A stretch of DNA of 64,000 nt from Brevundimonas sp. UBA5936 (GCA_002430835.1 DJDA01000109.1:31613-95612), one strand, 5' to 3'; positions 1-8,801 are shown, counted from the first letter of the stretch. Notes: a model not told the origin generated them from the sequence alone. Program-made: numbers and translations.

Positions 1-135
1 GTAAGGCAAGCCGAGCTCCTCCAGCGCGATCGAGATTTTCACGCCGTTCGGGGTAGGCGACGAATAGAGCTGAAGCCTGTCCGGGTGTTTCGGCGGCCAG
101 CGTCGCGTGACGGGGTAATCGCTCAGACGGCTCAT
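1..135 (-). CDS. Glutathione S-transferase, N-terminal part (cut by window edge)
   Basis: The first 45 codons of a minus-strand gene run off the left edge. The visible protein begins MSRLSDYPVTRRWPP and then has RLQLYSSPTPNGVKISIALE, the first beta strand and helix of the thioredoxin-fold domain of YghU/GstB-like glutathione S-transferases. Family role: glutathione conjugation or disulfide exchange on small electrophiles in the cytoplasm. The ATG overlaps the stop codon of the upstream RraA-like gene as ATGA, so the two are probably translationally coupled. The C-terminal helical domain is outside the window, so the subfamily is not certain. Confidence 0.75.
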   Translation of the reverse strand, partial: MSRLSDYPVTRRWPPKHPDRLQLYSSPTPNGVKISIALEELGLPY

Positions 136-776
136 CGCTCGCTACTCCCTGATGTTCGTACGTCACCGGCGACCTCGTTCCGGATCGCTTCGAGAAAGCC
201 GACGTCTTCCGCATCGATCTCGTGCGCCAGCCTGAGGGTTTCATCGAGCGCCGACGCGGGTATCACCACCGCGCCAGCCCGATCGGCGTAGATGTAGTCT
301 CCTGGAACGATCGTCGTCCCGCCGAGCGCCACGGGCTCGTCGGCCGCGATCGGCATGACGTCGCCGACGCCCACCCGGGGTGTTTCGCCACCGCAGTAAA
401 AGACGGGGTCATAGGCGGCGAGCGCCTCGAAATCCCGCAACCGCCCGTCCGTCACCAGGCCCGCGAGGCCATGGTTCTGCAGTCGCGACAGCTTCACGCC
501 CCCGCCGACCGAACAGTCGGCCAGTCCGGCGGCGAGGACGAGAACTCGCCCTTTCGGGTCGCCCGCGACGGCGTCGTGAAAATGCCGGGCGAAGGCATGG
601 ACCCGGCTGTCAAACACATCCTCCCGAAACGGGACGAAACGAATGGTGGCGGCGCGTCCGAAGAGGACCCGGCCCGGTGTGGGCGACACCAGATCGAGGA
701 CGACGGCAGGGTGGCCGTAGAGGCGGCCCAGCGCGTCCGACAGGGACGCGGCGCCGGGCAAGTCCGGCCTAATCAT
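132..776 (-). CDS. RraA family protein (aldolase/RNase E regulator fold)
   Basis: This 214-residue protein fits the RraA/HMG-aldolase family in length and pattern. It has a Gly-rich core (SVGGGVKL, about residues 89-96) followed by TDGRLRD at about 109-115, the G-x-R-D signature that binds metal and substrate in 4-hydroxy-4-methyl-2-oxoglutarate aldolases. True RraA inhibits RNase E, while many homologues are class II aldolases or oxaloacetate decarboxylases; sequence alone does not separate these. The ATG at 776 was preferred over a longer frame because homology begins just after it. The gene is coupled to the downstream glutathione S-transferase by a 4-bp overlap. Confidence 0.75.
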   Translation of the reverse strand: MIRPDLPGAASLSDALGRLYGHPAVVLDLVSPTPGRVLFGRAATIRFVPFREDVFDSRVHAFARHFHDAVAGDPKGRVLVLAAGLADCSVGGGVKLSRLQNHGLAGLVTDGRLRDFEALAAYDPVFYCGGETPRVGVGDVMPIAADEPVALGGTTIVPGDYIYADRAGAVVIPASALDETLRLAHEIDAEDVGFLEAIRNEVAGDVRTSGSSER

Positions 777-1176
777 CGCCCGAACCCGGACTTGCCACCG
801 CCTCGAGGGCAAGGCCGAGAACGAAGTCGGTGACCTTCTTGGCGCTCATCTCGCAGGGCTTGAAATGCACTCGCCCGGCGGCCGTACGGTACAGATTGAA
901 GCTGACGAGGTCCGCTCCGCCGAGTTCGCGCGCCAGCACGGAGGTCCGGCCCCGGTCTCCCGTGCGCGTCACGGTCACGCCATAGCGTCGGCCCTTGTAG
1001 ACGCCGGTGCTGTAGCCGACGGGAAATCGGTCCAGCCGGCGGATCCAGCTGTCGATGCCGGACCCCGACGGTCCGGGTCGCAACGACGCCAGGGATTCGC
1101 CACAGCCCGACCCCGCGATCTCACCAGGAGTGCTCGGCACCGGCCGTGGCGCGACGCACAGGCCGCGGATGGACAT
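769..1176 (-). CDS. Small hypothetical protein
   Basis: A minus-strand frame overlaps the start of the RraA-like gene by 8 bp, which suits an operon. The C-terminal 80 residues look protein-like (a GVYKGRRYGVTV segment, then GGADLVSFNLYR and FKPCEMSAKKV), while the N-terminal 40 are proline/glycine-rich and may not be translated. The true start is uncertain; 1176 is the first ATG upstream of the conserved-looking part. I recognise no family. Confidence 0.4.
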   Translation of the reverse strand: MSIRGLCVAPRPVPSTPGEIAGSGCGESLASLRPGPSGSGIDSWIRRLDRFPVGYSTGVYKGRRYGVTVTRTGDRGRTSVLARELGGADLVSFNLYRTAAGRVHFKPCEMSAKKVTDFVLGLALEAVASPGSGDD

Positions 1177-1190
1177 GTCTGCGCAGGCTT

Positions 1191-1646
1191 TCACGAGTCC
1201 CGCCGGCTGGAACGCGGCGACGACACACCGGGGCCGCAGTGGGGGCACGACGACTGTGCCGCCGCGTTCCCGGCGCGACGCCGGTCGACCTGGTCGAGGT
1301 AGGCGCCGTAGCCTTCAGCCTGCATCTCGACCTGACCGATGAAACGCGTCGCGCCGCCCTGAATACGAAAGCGCAGGCCGTCCTTGTCGGGAGGACCATC
1401 GAATGATACCTGCTGGCGAGACCAGGCCGGGCGCTCATCCAGAGGCAGGGGTTCGATCGGCCGGGTGAAGCTCGGCCAGCCGCAGCAGGTCTCGAAGCGG
1501 GCGGACGACGCGAAAAGAGGCTCGCCTGACGCGGCGTCCACATAGATGCCGGGTTCGTCATGGATGTAACGCCCGGCGCTCCGACCCTCATCAGCGGATT
1601 GCAGGCTCGTGTCGGCTGTCGCGGGGACCACCATGTCCTCTCCCAT
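1191..1646 (-). pseudogene. Degenerate MsrB-like remnant
   Basis: The frame contains GIYVDAASGEPLF and GWPSFTRPIEP, typical of the N-terminal half of the zinc-less methionine-R-sulfoxide reductase MsrB, then jumps to DGPPDKDGLRFRIQGGATRF and MQAEGYGAYL, the MsrB C-terminus. About 30 residues that normally carry the conserved HxxSHLGHVF region are missing. The RYCIN motif with the catalytic cysteine reads RFRIQ, so the product could not act as MsrB. A C-terminal extension with CPHC does not match the family. Either a decayed gene or a repurposed non-catalytic paralogue. An intact msrA lies at 32.4 kb. Confidence 0.55.
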
Positions 1647-1714
1647 CTTCTGCGGAGAAACATGCAATCCGTGCGAGAACTTCGCCAATAGCTGCGGCGT
1701 ATTGTTTCAATGCC

Positions 1715-2707
1715 CTAGACGGCCGGCGCCGGGCCCGGGCCCGGGCCCGGGCCGCGCGTCTGCTTGAAGCGCCGAACCAGAAACAAGCCCGCCACCATCG
1801 TCGCGGTCATGGTCAGGTAGGCCACCGCCCCGCCAAGGGACAGGGCGGGGATCGCGGCCAGGACCAGCGCGTCGTTTCCTCCGGGGATGAGCGAGGCGCC
1901 CATGCCCATAAGGGCGCCGCCGAGGATGGTTCGTCCGACGAGGACGAAGGTGGGGCGCCGATACCGCCAGCGCCTGCGTCGGGCCGCGGAGGCGATGGCG
2001 CCGGCTACGGTGGCGGTGACGGCGAGCACAGCCAGGCCGTCCACCGGTCCGACCAGACGCCGCGTGAACAGATCCCGCGCCAGATCGGTGTAGCTCCAGA
2101 TCGGAGCGATCAGGCAGAGCGTCCCGCCGCTGAGCCCCAACATGATCATTGTCCGACGCAACGGCCATTTGCGGCGCTCGAGGTCTCGACTGGGACCTCT
2201 GCCGACATAGGCGAGCGCGATCACCAGAACGGTCAGCCAGCCCGCGAGCAGGACGATGACGCCCGGCGCGGGAACATCCGGCGGCGGGGCCAGGGCCGGC
2301 GTTGGAGAACCCAGTCGTTCGGAGATCGCGAAGCCCAGCACCAGACCGACAGGCAGGGCGAGCACCCGCATCTCTCCGCTTCCGAAACGACTCAGGGAGC
2401 CGAGCAGACAGGCGTCATTGATCAGGGCGCCGACGCCGAAGACCATACCCGCTGCGAGAAGCCCCCAACTCAGTTCGATGTGGGGCATTCTCTCGGTCAG
2501 CGGCGCGCCCATGGCTTGCAGCGCGATCGCGGCGAGCGCCGCCGTCGCCGAGGCGGCGACCAGACCGACAAGCCTTCTGGGACGACGACCCTTCGCCAGC
2601 TCGCTCGCCGTCGCCACCGCGCAGGTGCCCCCCTGGTTGACGGAGTAGCCCATCCAGAATGCGAGAAGGCCGACGATGAGCGGCACGATGAGCGTCGATG
2701 GCGCCAT
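1715..2707 (-). CDS. YeeE/YedE family transporter (thiosulfate/sulfur-compound uptake fold)
   Basis: This 330-residue polytopic membrane protein has the duplicated YeeE/YedE pattern: WMGYSVNQGGTCAVATASEL near residues 18-37, NDACLLGSLSRFGSGE near 92-107 and LIPGGNDALVL near 275-285. The conserved cysteines in the first two motifs are those thought to relay thiosulfate in the TsuA branch. It sits alone on the minus strand, so partners are not evident. The C-terminus is encoded by a (GGGCCC)n run giving alternating Gly-Pro, an unstable-looking tail outside the membrane core. Confidence 0.8.
   Translation of the reverse strand: MAPSTLIVPLIVGLLAFWMGYSVNQGGTCAVATASELAKGRRPRRLVGLVAASATAALAAIALQAMGAPLTERMPHIELSWGLLAAGMVFGVGALINDACLLGSLSRFGSGEMRVLALPVGLVLGFAISERLGSPTPALAPPPDVPAPGVIVLLAGWLTVLVIALAYVGRGPSRDLERRKWPLRRTMIMLGLSGGTLCLIAPIWSYTDLARDLFTRRLVGPVDGLAVLAVTATVAGAIASAARRRRWRYRRPTFVLVGRTILGGALMGMGASLIPGGNDALVLAAIPALSLGGAVAYLTMTATMVAGLFLVRRFKQTRGPGPGPGPAPAV
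1731..1753. repeat. (GGGCCC)n hexamer microsatellite inside the YeeE/YedE gene
   Basis: Nearly four tandem GGGCCC units encode the Gly-Pro tail of the transporter. Gain or loss of a unit would add or remove two residues without a frameshift, so it could vary tail length but not switch the gene off. Confidence 0.9.
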
Positions 2708-2834
2708 GGTAGCCCGGACTCCTGCGGATGAGGCTGCGTCGATAAGGACGCACGAAGAGCCCTCCTCGCGCGACTATGGTTTTGATGTTCGACGCCCCCT
2801 TTTCAGATGGGCGCCAGGCGCCCATGCTTGGGCC

Positions 2835-3479
2835 ATGACCGAACCCGTTATTTCCTGGAAAGAGCTGCCGCCCGGCGTCGACGCGCCCGAAATGCAGCCG
2901 ATCTACGATGTCTTCGTCGCCAAACTCGCCAGGCTTGGCGTGGGTGACAACGCGCCGCGCGCCGGAACCGTCTTCCCCGCATTCTCCCTGCCCGACCCTC
3001 GGGGCGTCCACCGCTCGCTGGCCGAGATCCAGCAGGGTCGCCCGCTCGTCATCAGCTTCAACCGGGGCGGCTGGTGCCCCCACTGCGTCCACGAACTCGC
3101 CACCTGGGGGCAGTCGCTCGAGGCGCTGCAGGAGACGGGCGCCGGACTCCTTGTCATCACCGGAGAACTCGCCGACGGCGCCGTCGCGCTCAAGGCCCTC
3201 GCCGGCGGCGACAGCGTCGAGGTCCTCTGCGATGTCGATCACGGCCTGGCTCTCGCCTGTGGGCTGGCCTTCCACATCGACGAGGACATCGAGCGACGCT
3301 ACCGCGAGGCGGGCCTGGACCTCGCGACGGTCTACGGTTCCGACGGTGGTTTCCTCCCCGTCCCCGCCACCTTCGTTCTCGATTCCTCGGGCGTCATCCG
3401 ATACGCCTTCGTCGATCCCGACTTCCGGCACCGGGCCTTTCCACCCGACGTGGTGGCGTTCGTGGGAAGGCTGGACTGA
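2835..3479 (+). CDS. AhpC/TSA-like redoxin
   Basis: This 214-residue protein has the thioredoxin-fold peroxiredoxin-like pattern: FPAFSLPDPRGVHRSL near residue 55, then ISFNRGGWCPHCVHEL near 75-90 with a C-P-H-C redox pair where classical peroxiredoxins have their peroxidatic cysteine, and ATFVLDSSGVIRYAFVDPDF near the C-terminus. Likely a thiol-dependent peroxidase or reductase in the cytoplasm; no signal peptide. The ATG at 2835 gives a normal N-terminus; the frame upstream is open but not protein-like. It converges with the LysR gene. A paralogue lies at 31.3 kb. Confidence 0.75.
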   Translation: MTEPVISWKELPPGVDAPEMQPIYDVFVAKLARLGVGDNAPRAGTVFPAFSLPDPRGVHRSLAEIQQGRPLVISFNRGGWCPHCVHELATWGQSLEALQETGAGLLVITGELADGAVALKALAGGDSVEVLCDVDHGLALACGLAFHIDEDIERRYREAGLDLATVYGSDGGFLPVPATFVLDSSGVIRYAFVDPDFRHRAFPPDVVAFVGRLD

Positions 3480-3498
3480 GAGCGACCGACTGCTGGGT

Positions 3499-4380
3499 TC
3501 AGGCCGACACATCGGACCAGCTTTTCGCCCGCGAAGCCCGAACGAACGCCTCGGCGGCCGGTCCCCGACGCCGACCGGCCACCGCGCCGAGAACGACGCT
3601 TTCCGTCACCTCGGCGTCAGCCAGCGGAACGGCGACCACGTCGCCTGTCGCAAGCGAGCCCGGAACGAAGGCGCTGCCCGCGCCGGCCTCGATCAGTCGG
3701 CCGAGGTTGCGCATGTCCGTGGCCCGGTGGCGGACGATGGGTTCGAACCCCAGGGCCACGGCCGCCGAGTGCAGTCGGGGACATCCGGTCCCGTCGTGGT
3801 CTATCCACGGCTCGTCCCGCAGACCGCCCAGCGAAGGCGTGTCCGTACGGACGAGGGGATGATCCTTGCGCGTGACCATCACATAGCCGTGCCGAAATAG
3901 CGGCCAGTGATCGATCCGGTCAGGGACGTCGCTAGGCAGTTCGGCGATGAAGAGATCGAGTTCGCCGCTGAGCGCTTTCTCCATGAGCATATCGGCCGAT
4001 CCGGTCGTCAGCGTCAGCTCGAAGCCCTTCAGCCCTTCGGCCAGCTCCTTGAGAATGGCGTTCAGCGTGTCGGACTCGACGACCGACTGGATCCCCAGGG
4101 TCAGGGGCGAGACCTCGGAACGACCGACGCCTCTCGCCAGCAGTTTGGCCGCTTCGGCCGCCTCGAAGGTCCGTTCGAGGTGGGGCAGCATCAGCCGCCC
4201 CAGATCGGTCAGATGTGTGCGGCTTCGCTCGCGCCGAAAGAGCGGCCCGCCGAGCTCTTCCTCGAGCTTCTGGATCGCTCGGGTGAGAGACGGTTGGGAG
4301 ACGTTGCACTCGTCCGCAGCACGCGTGAAGTTGAGCTCACGGGCGACGGCGAGGAAATATCTGACCTGGTGCATCTCCAT
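3499..4380 (-). CDS. LysR family transcriptional regulator
   Basis: A 293-residue protein of standard LysR length. The N-terminal winged HTH is clear: MEMHQVRYFLAVARELNFTR, then AADECNVSQPSLTRAIQKLE to about residue 40. The rest follows the periplasmic-binding-protein-like effector domain. It ends 20 bp from the convergent redoxin gene. LysR regulators usually control a divergent target, but here the neighbour across the 243-bp upstream gap is a co-oriented-away TetR gene, so the target is not obvious. It may respond to redox or a small carboxylate; the inducer cannot be read from sequence. Confidence 0.85.
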   Translation of the reverse strand: MEMHQVRYFLAVARELNFTRAADECNVSQPSLTRAIQKLEEELGGPLFRRERSRTHLTDLGRLMLPHLERTFEAAEAAKLLARGVGRSEVSPLTLGIQSVVESDTLNAILKELAEGLKGFELTLTTGSADMLMEKALSGELDLFIAELPSDVPDRIDHWPLFRHGYVMVTRKDHPLVRTDTPSLGGLRDEPWIDHDGTGCPRLHSAAVALGFEPIVRHRATDMRNLGRLIEAGAGSAFVPGSLATGDVVAVPLADAEVTESVVLGAVAGRRRGPAAEAFVRASRAKSWSDVSA

Positions 4381-4623
4381 GCCCGTGAAGTGTCACGATG
4401 GACCGGGGGATGACAAGGCGGCCAAGCTCCGAAATCGATATTTATCGTGTTTGGACCCGCTCGCCTTTCTACTCTGACGTGGGGCGCGGTCGCGGGCGCG
4501 GAGCGACTGGGTCGCGCTCTCGTCGGCGGCAGGCGTCTGGACGACAAGGCTCCGGTAGCGGCCTGTGATCGGCTCGGTCTAGGATCACGGGGAGCCAGCG
4601 AGATTCATCGAGACGGGACCGGC

Positions 4624-5379
4624 ATGAAGAACGGCGCAGGACGCCCGCCCGCAGCCGACGGGCCGGCCAGAAGAACCGCACGCACCCCGGTGCGCGAACG
4701 CGGGGTTCTGCGACAGGCCGCCTTGCTGGACGCCACCGAAACACTGCTCCTCACGCAGAGTCCGGAGAGCATAGGGATCTATCAGATCGCCGAACGCGCC
4801 GCCGTGCCCCCGGCTTCGGTCTATCACTTCTTTCCGAGCCGTGACGCCGCATTCGCCGCGCTCGCCGTACGGTTCATGAAGGGGATTCGCCGCGTGATCC
4901 GCGAACCCGCGCCCGCCGCCGACATGGGCGGTTGGCAGGATCTGTTCAGGCTCGAGCAGAAACGCGTCCAGCTCGGCTTCAACGCCCACCCTGCCGCTCT
5001 GAAGCTGTTCTACGGGTATTCGAGCGACGCCATCAGGCGCGCGGACATCCGCCTCGCGGACGAGATGTTCGAGCGCATCTGTCCGACGCTGGACCTGCTG
5101 TTCCACATGCCGCCCATCGATCGCGCCGCGTACCGGTTCCGCGTCGCCCTGGTGGCCGCGGACGCCGTATGGGCCTTGTCCTTCGCGCGACACGGCAAGA
5201 TCACCGATGAGTATTTCGAGGAGGCGCTCGCGGTTCACAACGCCTATTGCCGCCTGTTCCTGCCGGAAATCCTCGAGCCGCGCGGAGCGCTCCTTGAGGC
5301 GGCGGCGCAGGGCGGAACCATCAGCCTGACGCCCGAAGAGCGGCCGGCCGTCGTCGATCCCGGCGCCTCGGACACCTGA
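4624..5379 (+). CDS. TetR/AcrR family transcriptional regulator
   Basis: A 251-residue protein. The HTH is visible near residues 35-75: LDATETLLLTQ, then IYQIAERAAVPPASVYHFFP, the recognition helix ending in the typical YxHFxS-like turn. The C-terminal ligand domain is unassigned. The start at 4624 is chosen because the open frame upstream (from 4447) encodes unconvincing sequence and the ATG precedes a basic N-terminal tail. It is monocistronic, with no divergent transporter or enzyme, so its target is unclear. Confidence 0.75.
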   Translation: MKNGAGRPPAADGPARRTARTPVRERGVLRQAALLDATETLLLTQSPESIGIYQIAERAAVPPASVYHFFPSRDAAFAALAVRFMKGIRRVIREPAPAADMGGWQDLFRLEQKRVQLGFNAHPAALKLFYGYSSDAIRRADIRLADEMFERICPTLDLLFHMPPIDRAAYRFRVALVAADAVWALSFARHGKITDEYFEEALAVHNAYCRLFLPEILEPRGALLEAAAQGGTISLTPEERPAVVDPGASDT

Positions 5380-5686
5380 AGCGCTCACCCACCCGGCCTG
5401 GTGGGCCGTTCGTATCGGGTGTTCCTGACCGCGGATGGAGGCCACTCGTGTCCTCGGGTCGACGACAGCCGAGCGCTTGTTTGTGCGGCGCCGGATGACG
5501 CTGCGGACGGCCCATTCGTTTGCCCGCCAAGCCGATCATGCGCGGCGGTCGCGATCACAGGGCTGCCCGATGCCCACGGCGCCGGCCGTGCAGCGAGGTG
5601 ATGTTCTACGTGCATCGATAGCATACCCCCAGCCTTTAGGCGGCGGTGGACCGGCCTGTTATCCCTTGGTCGAGAGGGAGACGGCG
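5380..5686. other. Intergenic stretch without a recognisable gene
   Basis: About 300 bp between the TetR gene and a small membrane protein. It starts with a short GC-rich inverted region (CACCCGGCCTGGTGGG) that could be a terminator for the TetR gene, but there is no T-run. I see no convincing coding or RNA signal in the rest. Confidence 0.4.
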
Positions 5687-6157
5687 ATGGAAACCATGAA
5701 GGTCTCGGTCCAGTCAGCGACCGGCTTGAGCGTGCAGCAGGAAATGCCGGCGTCGGAGTTCCGGGAAAGCGGCAGGCTCGCGGCCGTCGTCGCCTTCTCG
5801 CTGCTCCTGACCGCCTGGCCTCTGGCTCTCGTGCCGAGCATCGGCGAACAACCCATCACCCTGGCCTATGCCGCAGTCGCCTGGCTCGCCGCCGTCCTCG
5901 CCGACCTGCACGGCTTTCGAATGCCGAAATCGTCGGAGCTCATCCACTCGGCGGCCGTCGCTCTGGCGAGCCGTTCACGCGCGCTTGTCACAGTGCATCT
6001 CCCGCTGGCGGCGGGAACCGTCGGCCAAGGCCTGGATCTCTTTTTCCCTGTGCCGAAGTGCCGCCGCGGAGCGCTCCGTCGACGCCGCGTTCGACCCGCG
6101 ACGGCCGGACGTTTCGTAGGTCGTTCCGCTTCCCCAACCACGCCACCCTCGATCTGA
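5687..6157 (+). CDS. Hypothetical small membrane protein
   Basis: A 156-codon frame starts at an ATG preceded by a purine-rich GAGAGGGAGA. It has two hydrophobic segments (AAVVAFSLLLTAWPLALV near residues 30-48 and a second near 58-75), so the N-terminal half looks like an inner-membrane protein. The C-terminal third is Arg-rich and low-complexity, suggesting a frameshift or a real stop missed near residue 110. It lies just upstream of, and in the same orientation as, the DoxX-like gene. No family recognised. Confidence 0.4.
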   Translation: METMKVSVQSATGLSVQQEMPASEFRESGRLAAVVAFSLLLTAWPLALVPSIGEQPITLAYAAVAWLAAVLADLHGFRMPKSSELIHSAAVALASRSRALVTVHLPLAAGTVGQGLDLFFPVPKCRRGALRRRRVRPATAGRFVGRSASPTTPPSI

Positions 6158-6170
6158 CAGGAGCTTCACC

Positions 6171-6590
6171 ATGTCCGCGATATCGGTTTCGACCGTCTGC
6201 TCCCGGCTCTTCGCCCACCGCCGCAATATGGCGCTCTGGACGCTGCAAGGCTGGACCGCCATGTTCTTCATCGCGGTGGGCCTTTCAAAACTCCTGCAGC
6301 CAGAAACCGAACTGCCAGGGGTTTTCGCCTGGACCGGCGCTGTTCCGCTTGAGCTCACCCGCACCGTCGGCCTCGTCGAGATCGCGTCAGGATATCTTCT
6401 GCTTGCTCAGGTGTTTCCGATCCCTCGCAGCCGTCTGCTAACCGGCATCGGCGCCGCCGCCATCGCCGTCCTGGCGACCTTGATGCTGGCGGTGCATGTC
6501 TTCCGCCTCGAGGCGCTGCCAGCGGCTGTCAACGCCCTCCTTCTCGCCGCTTCTCTGACGATCCTGCGAATGCGCTCAGCAAAAGCGTGA
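6171..6590 (+). CDS. DoxX-like membrane protein
   Basis: A 139-residue protein with four hydrophobic helices. The opening helix has MFFIAVGLSKLLQP near residue 30, the pattern of the DoxX/DUF4267-type family, followed by LTRTVGLVEIASGYLLL. These small four-helix proteins are often linked to redox or envelope stress and rarely have a known substrate. An AGGAG-like ribosome site sits before the ATG. Assignment rests on topology and the F-x-G-x-x-K-L motif. Confidence 0.65.
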   Translation: MSAISVSTVCSRLFAHRRNMALWTLQGWTAMFFIAVGLSKLLQPETELPGVFAWTGAVPLELTRTVGLVEIASGYLLLAQVFPIPRSRLLTGIGAAAIAVLATLMLAVHVFRLEALPAAVNALLLAASLTILRMRSAKA

Positions 6591-6842
6591 AATCGGATCG
6601 GCGAAGCGAAGTCCTGAGATGTCCCCGCCTTCGCCCACTCTCACTGGAGGCCTCTCTGTCGAGCCGCCGCGATCAGCCGGGATAGATCGCGGCGGGCCAG
6701 CCCATTCGACGCTGTCGAAGCGCGCTCTCCGATCCGCGAGCCTCTCAGGGTTTCGAGCTTTACCCCCCGTTAGCCATCATTTCCGGAACCGGAACACCGC
6801 CGACCTGCGTTTTCTGAGGCAGAGACCCGTGGAGAACCCCTG

Positions 6843-7052
6843 ATGGCCAGTCGCTCGTATGACCCGTTGACCCGTATCTCGCCGATCGATTTCGCGGAGA
6901 TTCGTTTCGGCCTGTTGAAGGCCGCGGCGCGAATGACCGAAGGCCAGCTCGCCGAACTGGCCGACATGCTTCATGACGAGCGCAGGCAGCTGACACACTC
7001 CCGGTTTTCAGACGACATCTATGCGGCGCAGGGTCTTTGGGGCGAGGCCTGA
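6843..7052 (+). CDS. Small hypothetical protein (69 aa)
   Basis: A short frame with an amphipathic, charged composition (FAEIRFGLLKAAARMTEGQL, then AELADMLHDERRQL) reads like a real alpha-helical soluble protein rather than a shadow of another gene; no longer gene occupies this locus. The ATG follows GTGGAGAACCCC. No family recognised. Confidence 0.45.
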   Translation: MASRSYDPLTRISPIDFAEIRFGLLKAAARMTEGQLAELADMLHDERRQLTHSRFSDDIYAAQGLWGEA

Positions 7053-7354
7053 ACTGTCGTCCGGCCGACGCTCACTTCGTCGGGCGGCGGCAAAGGTCAT
7101 GGGATTTCGCTTGTGCGGCTGGTCGCCAGCCCTTCGAAGGGGTCGAGAAGTTCCCCCGCCTATTCCAGCCCCCGGCCGCCGCCCGAAGAAGTCTTGGCTA
7201 GATGACCGACGCCCAACTCGACAATAGGCCCTGACTTGGATCGCGTGAGGGCGTGTGTTGGCTCCGCTGCAGACGCGTCCAGCCCTTACCACTTCAGAAG
7301 CGGGCGCCTCCCTCAACCCCTGCGATGAGGTGCATCGCGACGCCAGACGAATTC
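7053..7354. other. Intergenic stretch without a recognisable gene
   Basis: About 300 bp between the small protein gene and the convergent HxlR gene. No convincing open frame, RNA gene, or clear terminator with a T-run was seen. Confidence 0.4.
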
Positions 7355-7738
7355 TCATTTCGCCGGCGCGGTTCGCCTCTCGTCGAACCGGTCACGGCTG
7401 GCGCCGATTTCGGCTCGACGGTCGATGGCCCATTGCGCAAGCTGCCGTACCGATGCCGACAAAGAGACGCCAAGAGGGGTGAGCCGGTATTCGACCTGCG
7501 GCGGCGTCGTATGGCGGACGGTTCGGCTGACGAGACCGTCTCGCTCCAGGCCCTTCAACGAGGACGTCAGCATCTGCTGGGAAATGCCGGGGACATGGCG
7601 CTTGATGCTGTTGAAGCGCTCGGGTCCGCGATGCAGCACGACCACGATCTGAACCGACCATTTGTCTCCCACCCTCGACAGTATGTCGCCCACCCCGGTG
7701 CAGTCGGGGAGCGCGGTGGTCGAGGCGGTCATGTCCAT
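7355..7738 (-). CDS. HxlR family transcriptional regulator
   Basis: A 127-residue winged-helix protein with the HxlR signature: ILSRVGDKWSVQIVVVLHRG near residues 19-38, RFNSIKRHVPGISQQMLT near 41-58, and LERDGLVSRTV with PPQVEYRLTPLG. HxlR regulators are dimeric redox- or electrophile-responsive repressors, usually of a neighbouring enzyme. It is divergent from the alpha/beta hydrolase gene with a 127-bp shared spacer, so that hydrolase is the probable target. Apart from Cys13 in PDCTGVG, near the N-terminus where some redox-sensing HxlR proteins carry their reactive thiol, no other cysteine is seen. Confidence 0.85.
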   Translation of the reverse strand: MDMTASTTALPDCTGVGDILSRVGDKWSVQIVVVLHRGPERFNSIKRHVPGISQQMLTSSLKGLERDGLVSRTVRHTTPPQVEYRLTPLGVSLSASVRQLAQWAIDRRAEIGASRDRFDERRTAPAK

Positions 7739-7793
7739 CTGACTTGGTCCTGAAAAGATGCGTTCTTGCGCGACCCTACCGGTCTCATAATCT

Positions 7794-7801
7794 ACCTAGG
7801 T
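7794..7801. promoter_or_regulatory. Candidate HxlR operator
   Basis: A perfect 8-bp palindrome ACCTAGGT lies inside CTACCTAGGTCTAC in the spacer between the divergent HxlR and hydrolase genes. Its position would let a dimeric regulator control both. The core is short, so it could be chance. Confidence 0.35.
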
Positions 7802-7865
7802 CTACAATCCAGACCGCGATGCTGCGGGTGACCTCCGCAGCGACATCGATCGACAGGAGGCGCAA

Positions 7866-8801
7866 ATGGCTGGTGAATGGGTTCCGCGCGACCCGAACAT
7901 GGACGCTCCCGTCCCGGTGATCTCCGTGCGATCGATCAGGCTGCCGGACCCGGCTCGCGGAGAGGATCTGCAGGTGCGAGTGTCGGCGCCGGTAACCGGC
8001 AGCGGTCTGCCGGTCGTTCTGTTTTCGCATGGTTTCGGATCGTCCATGGACGGCTACGCGCCCTTGTCGGACTACTGGGCCTCACACGGCTTCGTCGTGA
8101 TCCAGCCGACCTATCTCGACGCGCGTCGGCTCGGTCTACCCGAGCACGATCCCCGCCGGCCGACGATCTGGCGGACACGGGTGAGCGACGCGAGACATGT
8201 CCTCGATCAGCTCGATGCCGTGTTCGGGCAGGTCCCCGACCTTTCGGGGCGGGTCGACGCAGGCCGGCTTGCCGCGGCGGGCCATTCGTTCGGAGGTCAG
8301 ACGACCAGCCTGCTCCTGGGCGCGAGGATGGTCGGGACGGGCGGCGGCGAGGACATGTCGGATGCGAGGATCAAAGCCGGCATTCTCTTCGCCTCGGGCG
8401 GCGAAGGCGGCGATGACCTCAGTCCACTCGGTCGCCAGATGACGCCCTACCTCGACATGTCGTTCGATCAGATGCGCACACCGACCCTCATCGTCGCAGG
8501 CGACGCCGACCGCTCCCCCCTGACTGTCCGGGGACCGGACTGGTTCCATGACCCTTACGATCTGGCGCCCGGCCGCAAGGCTCTTCTGACCTTGTCCGGC
8601 GGAGAACATATGCTGGGAGGCATTTCCGGCTACGGCGTCACCGAGACCACAGACGAGAACCCGGATCGCGTCGCCCTCATCCAGCGTGTCACCCTGGCCT
8701 ATCTCCAACTCTACCTTCTGGATAGGGACGCCGGATGGTCGGCGATCCAGGCAGGGTTGGTGGATCGAGAAGAGAACACCGCCACGCTTAGACGAAAGTA
8801 G
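7866..8801 (+). CDS. Alpha/beta hydrolase (chlorophyllase / PAF-acetylhydrolase-like)
   Basis: A 311-residue cytoplasmic hydrolase with no signal peptide. The oxyanion-hole region VVLFSHGFGSS (about 50-60) and nucleophile elbow AAGHSFGGQ (Ser141) are clear; TLIVAGDADRSPL supplies the probable acid and SGGEHMLGG the His. This arrangement matches dienelactone-hydrolase/chlorophyllase-like esterases acting on small esters. Divergent from an HxlR regulator, which probably represses it. An AGGAGG ribosome site sits just before the ATG. Confidence 0.8.
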   Translation: MAGEWVPRDPNMDAPVPVISVRSIRLPDPARGEDLQVRVSAPVTGSGLPVVLFSHGFGSSMDGYAPLSDYWASHGFVVIQPTYLDARRLGLPEHDPRRPTIWRTRVSDARHVLDQLDAVFGQVPDLSGRVDAGRLAAAGHSFGGQTTSLLLGARMVGTGGGEDMSDARIKAGILFASGGEGGDDLSPLGRQMTPYLDMSFDQMRTPTLIVAGDADRSPLTVRGPDWFHDPYDLAPGRKALLTLSGGEHMLGGISGYGVTETTDENPDRVALIQRVTLAYLQLYLLDRDAGWSAIQAGLVDREENTATLRRK

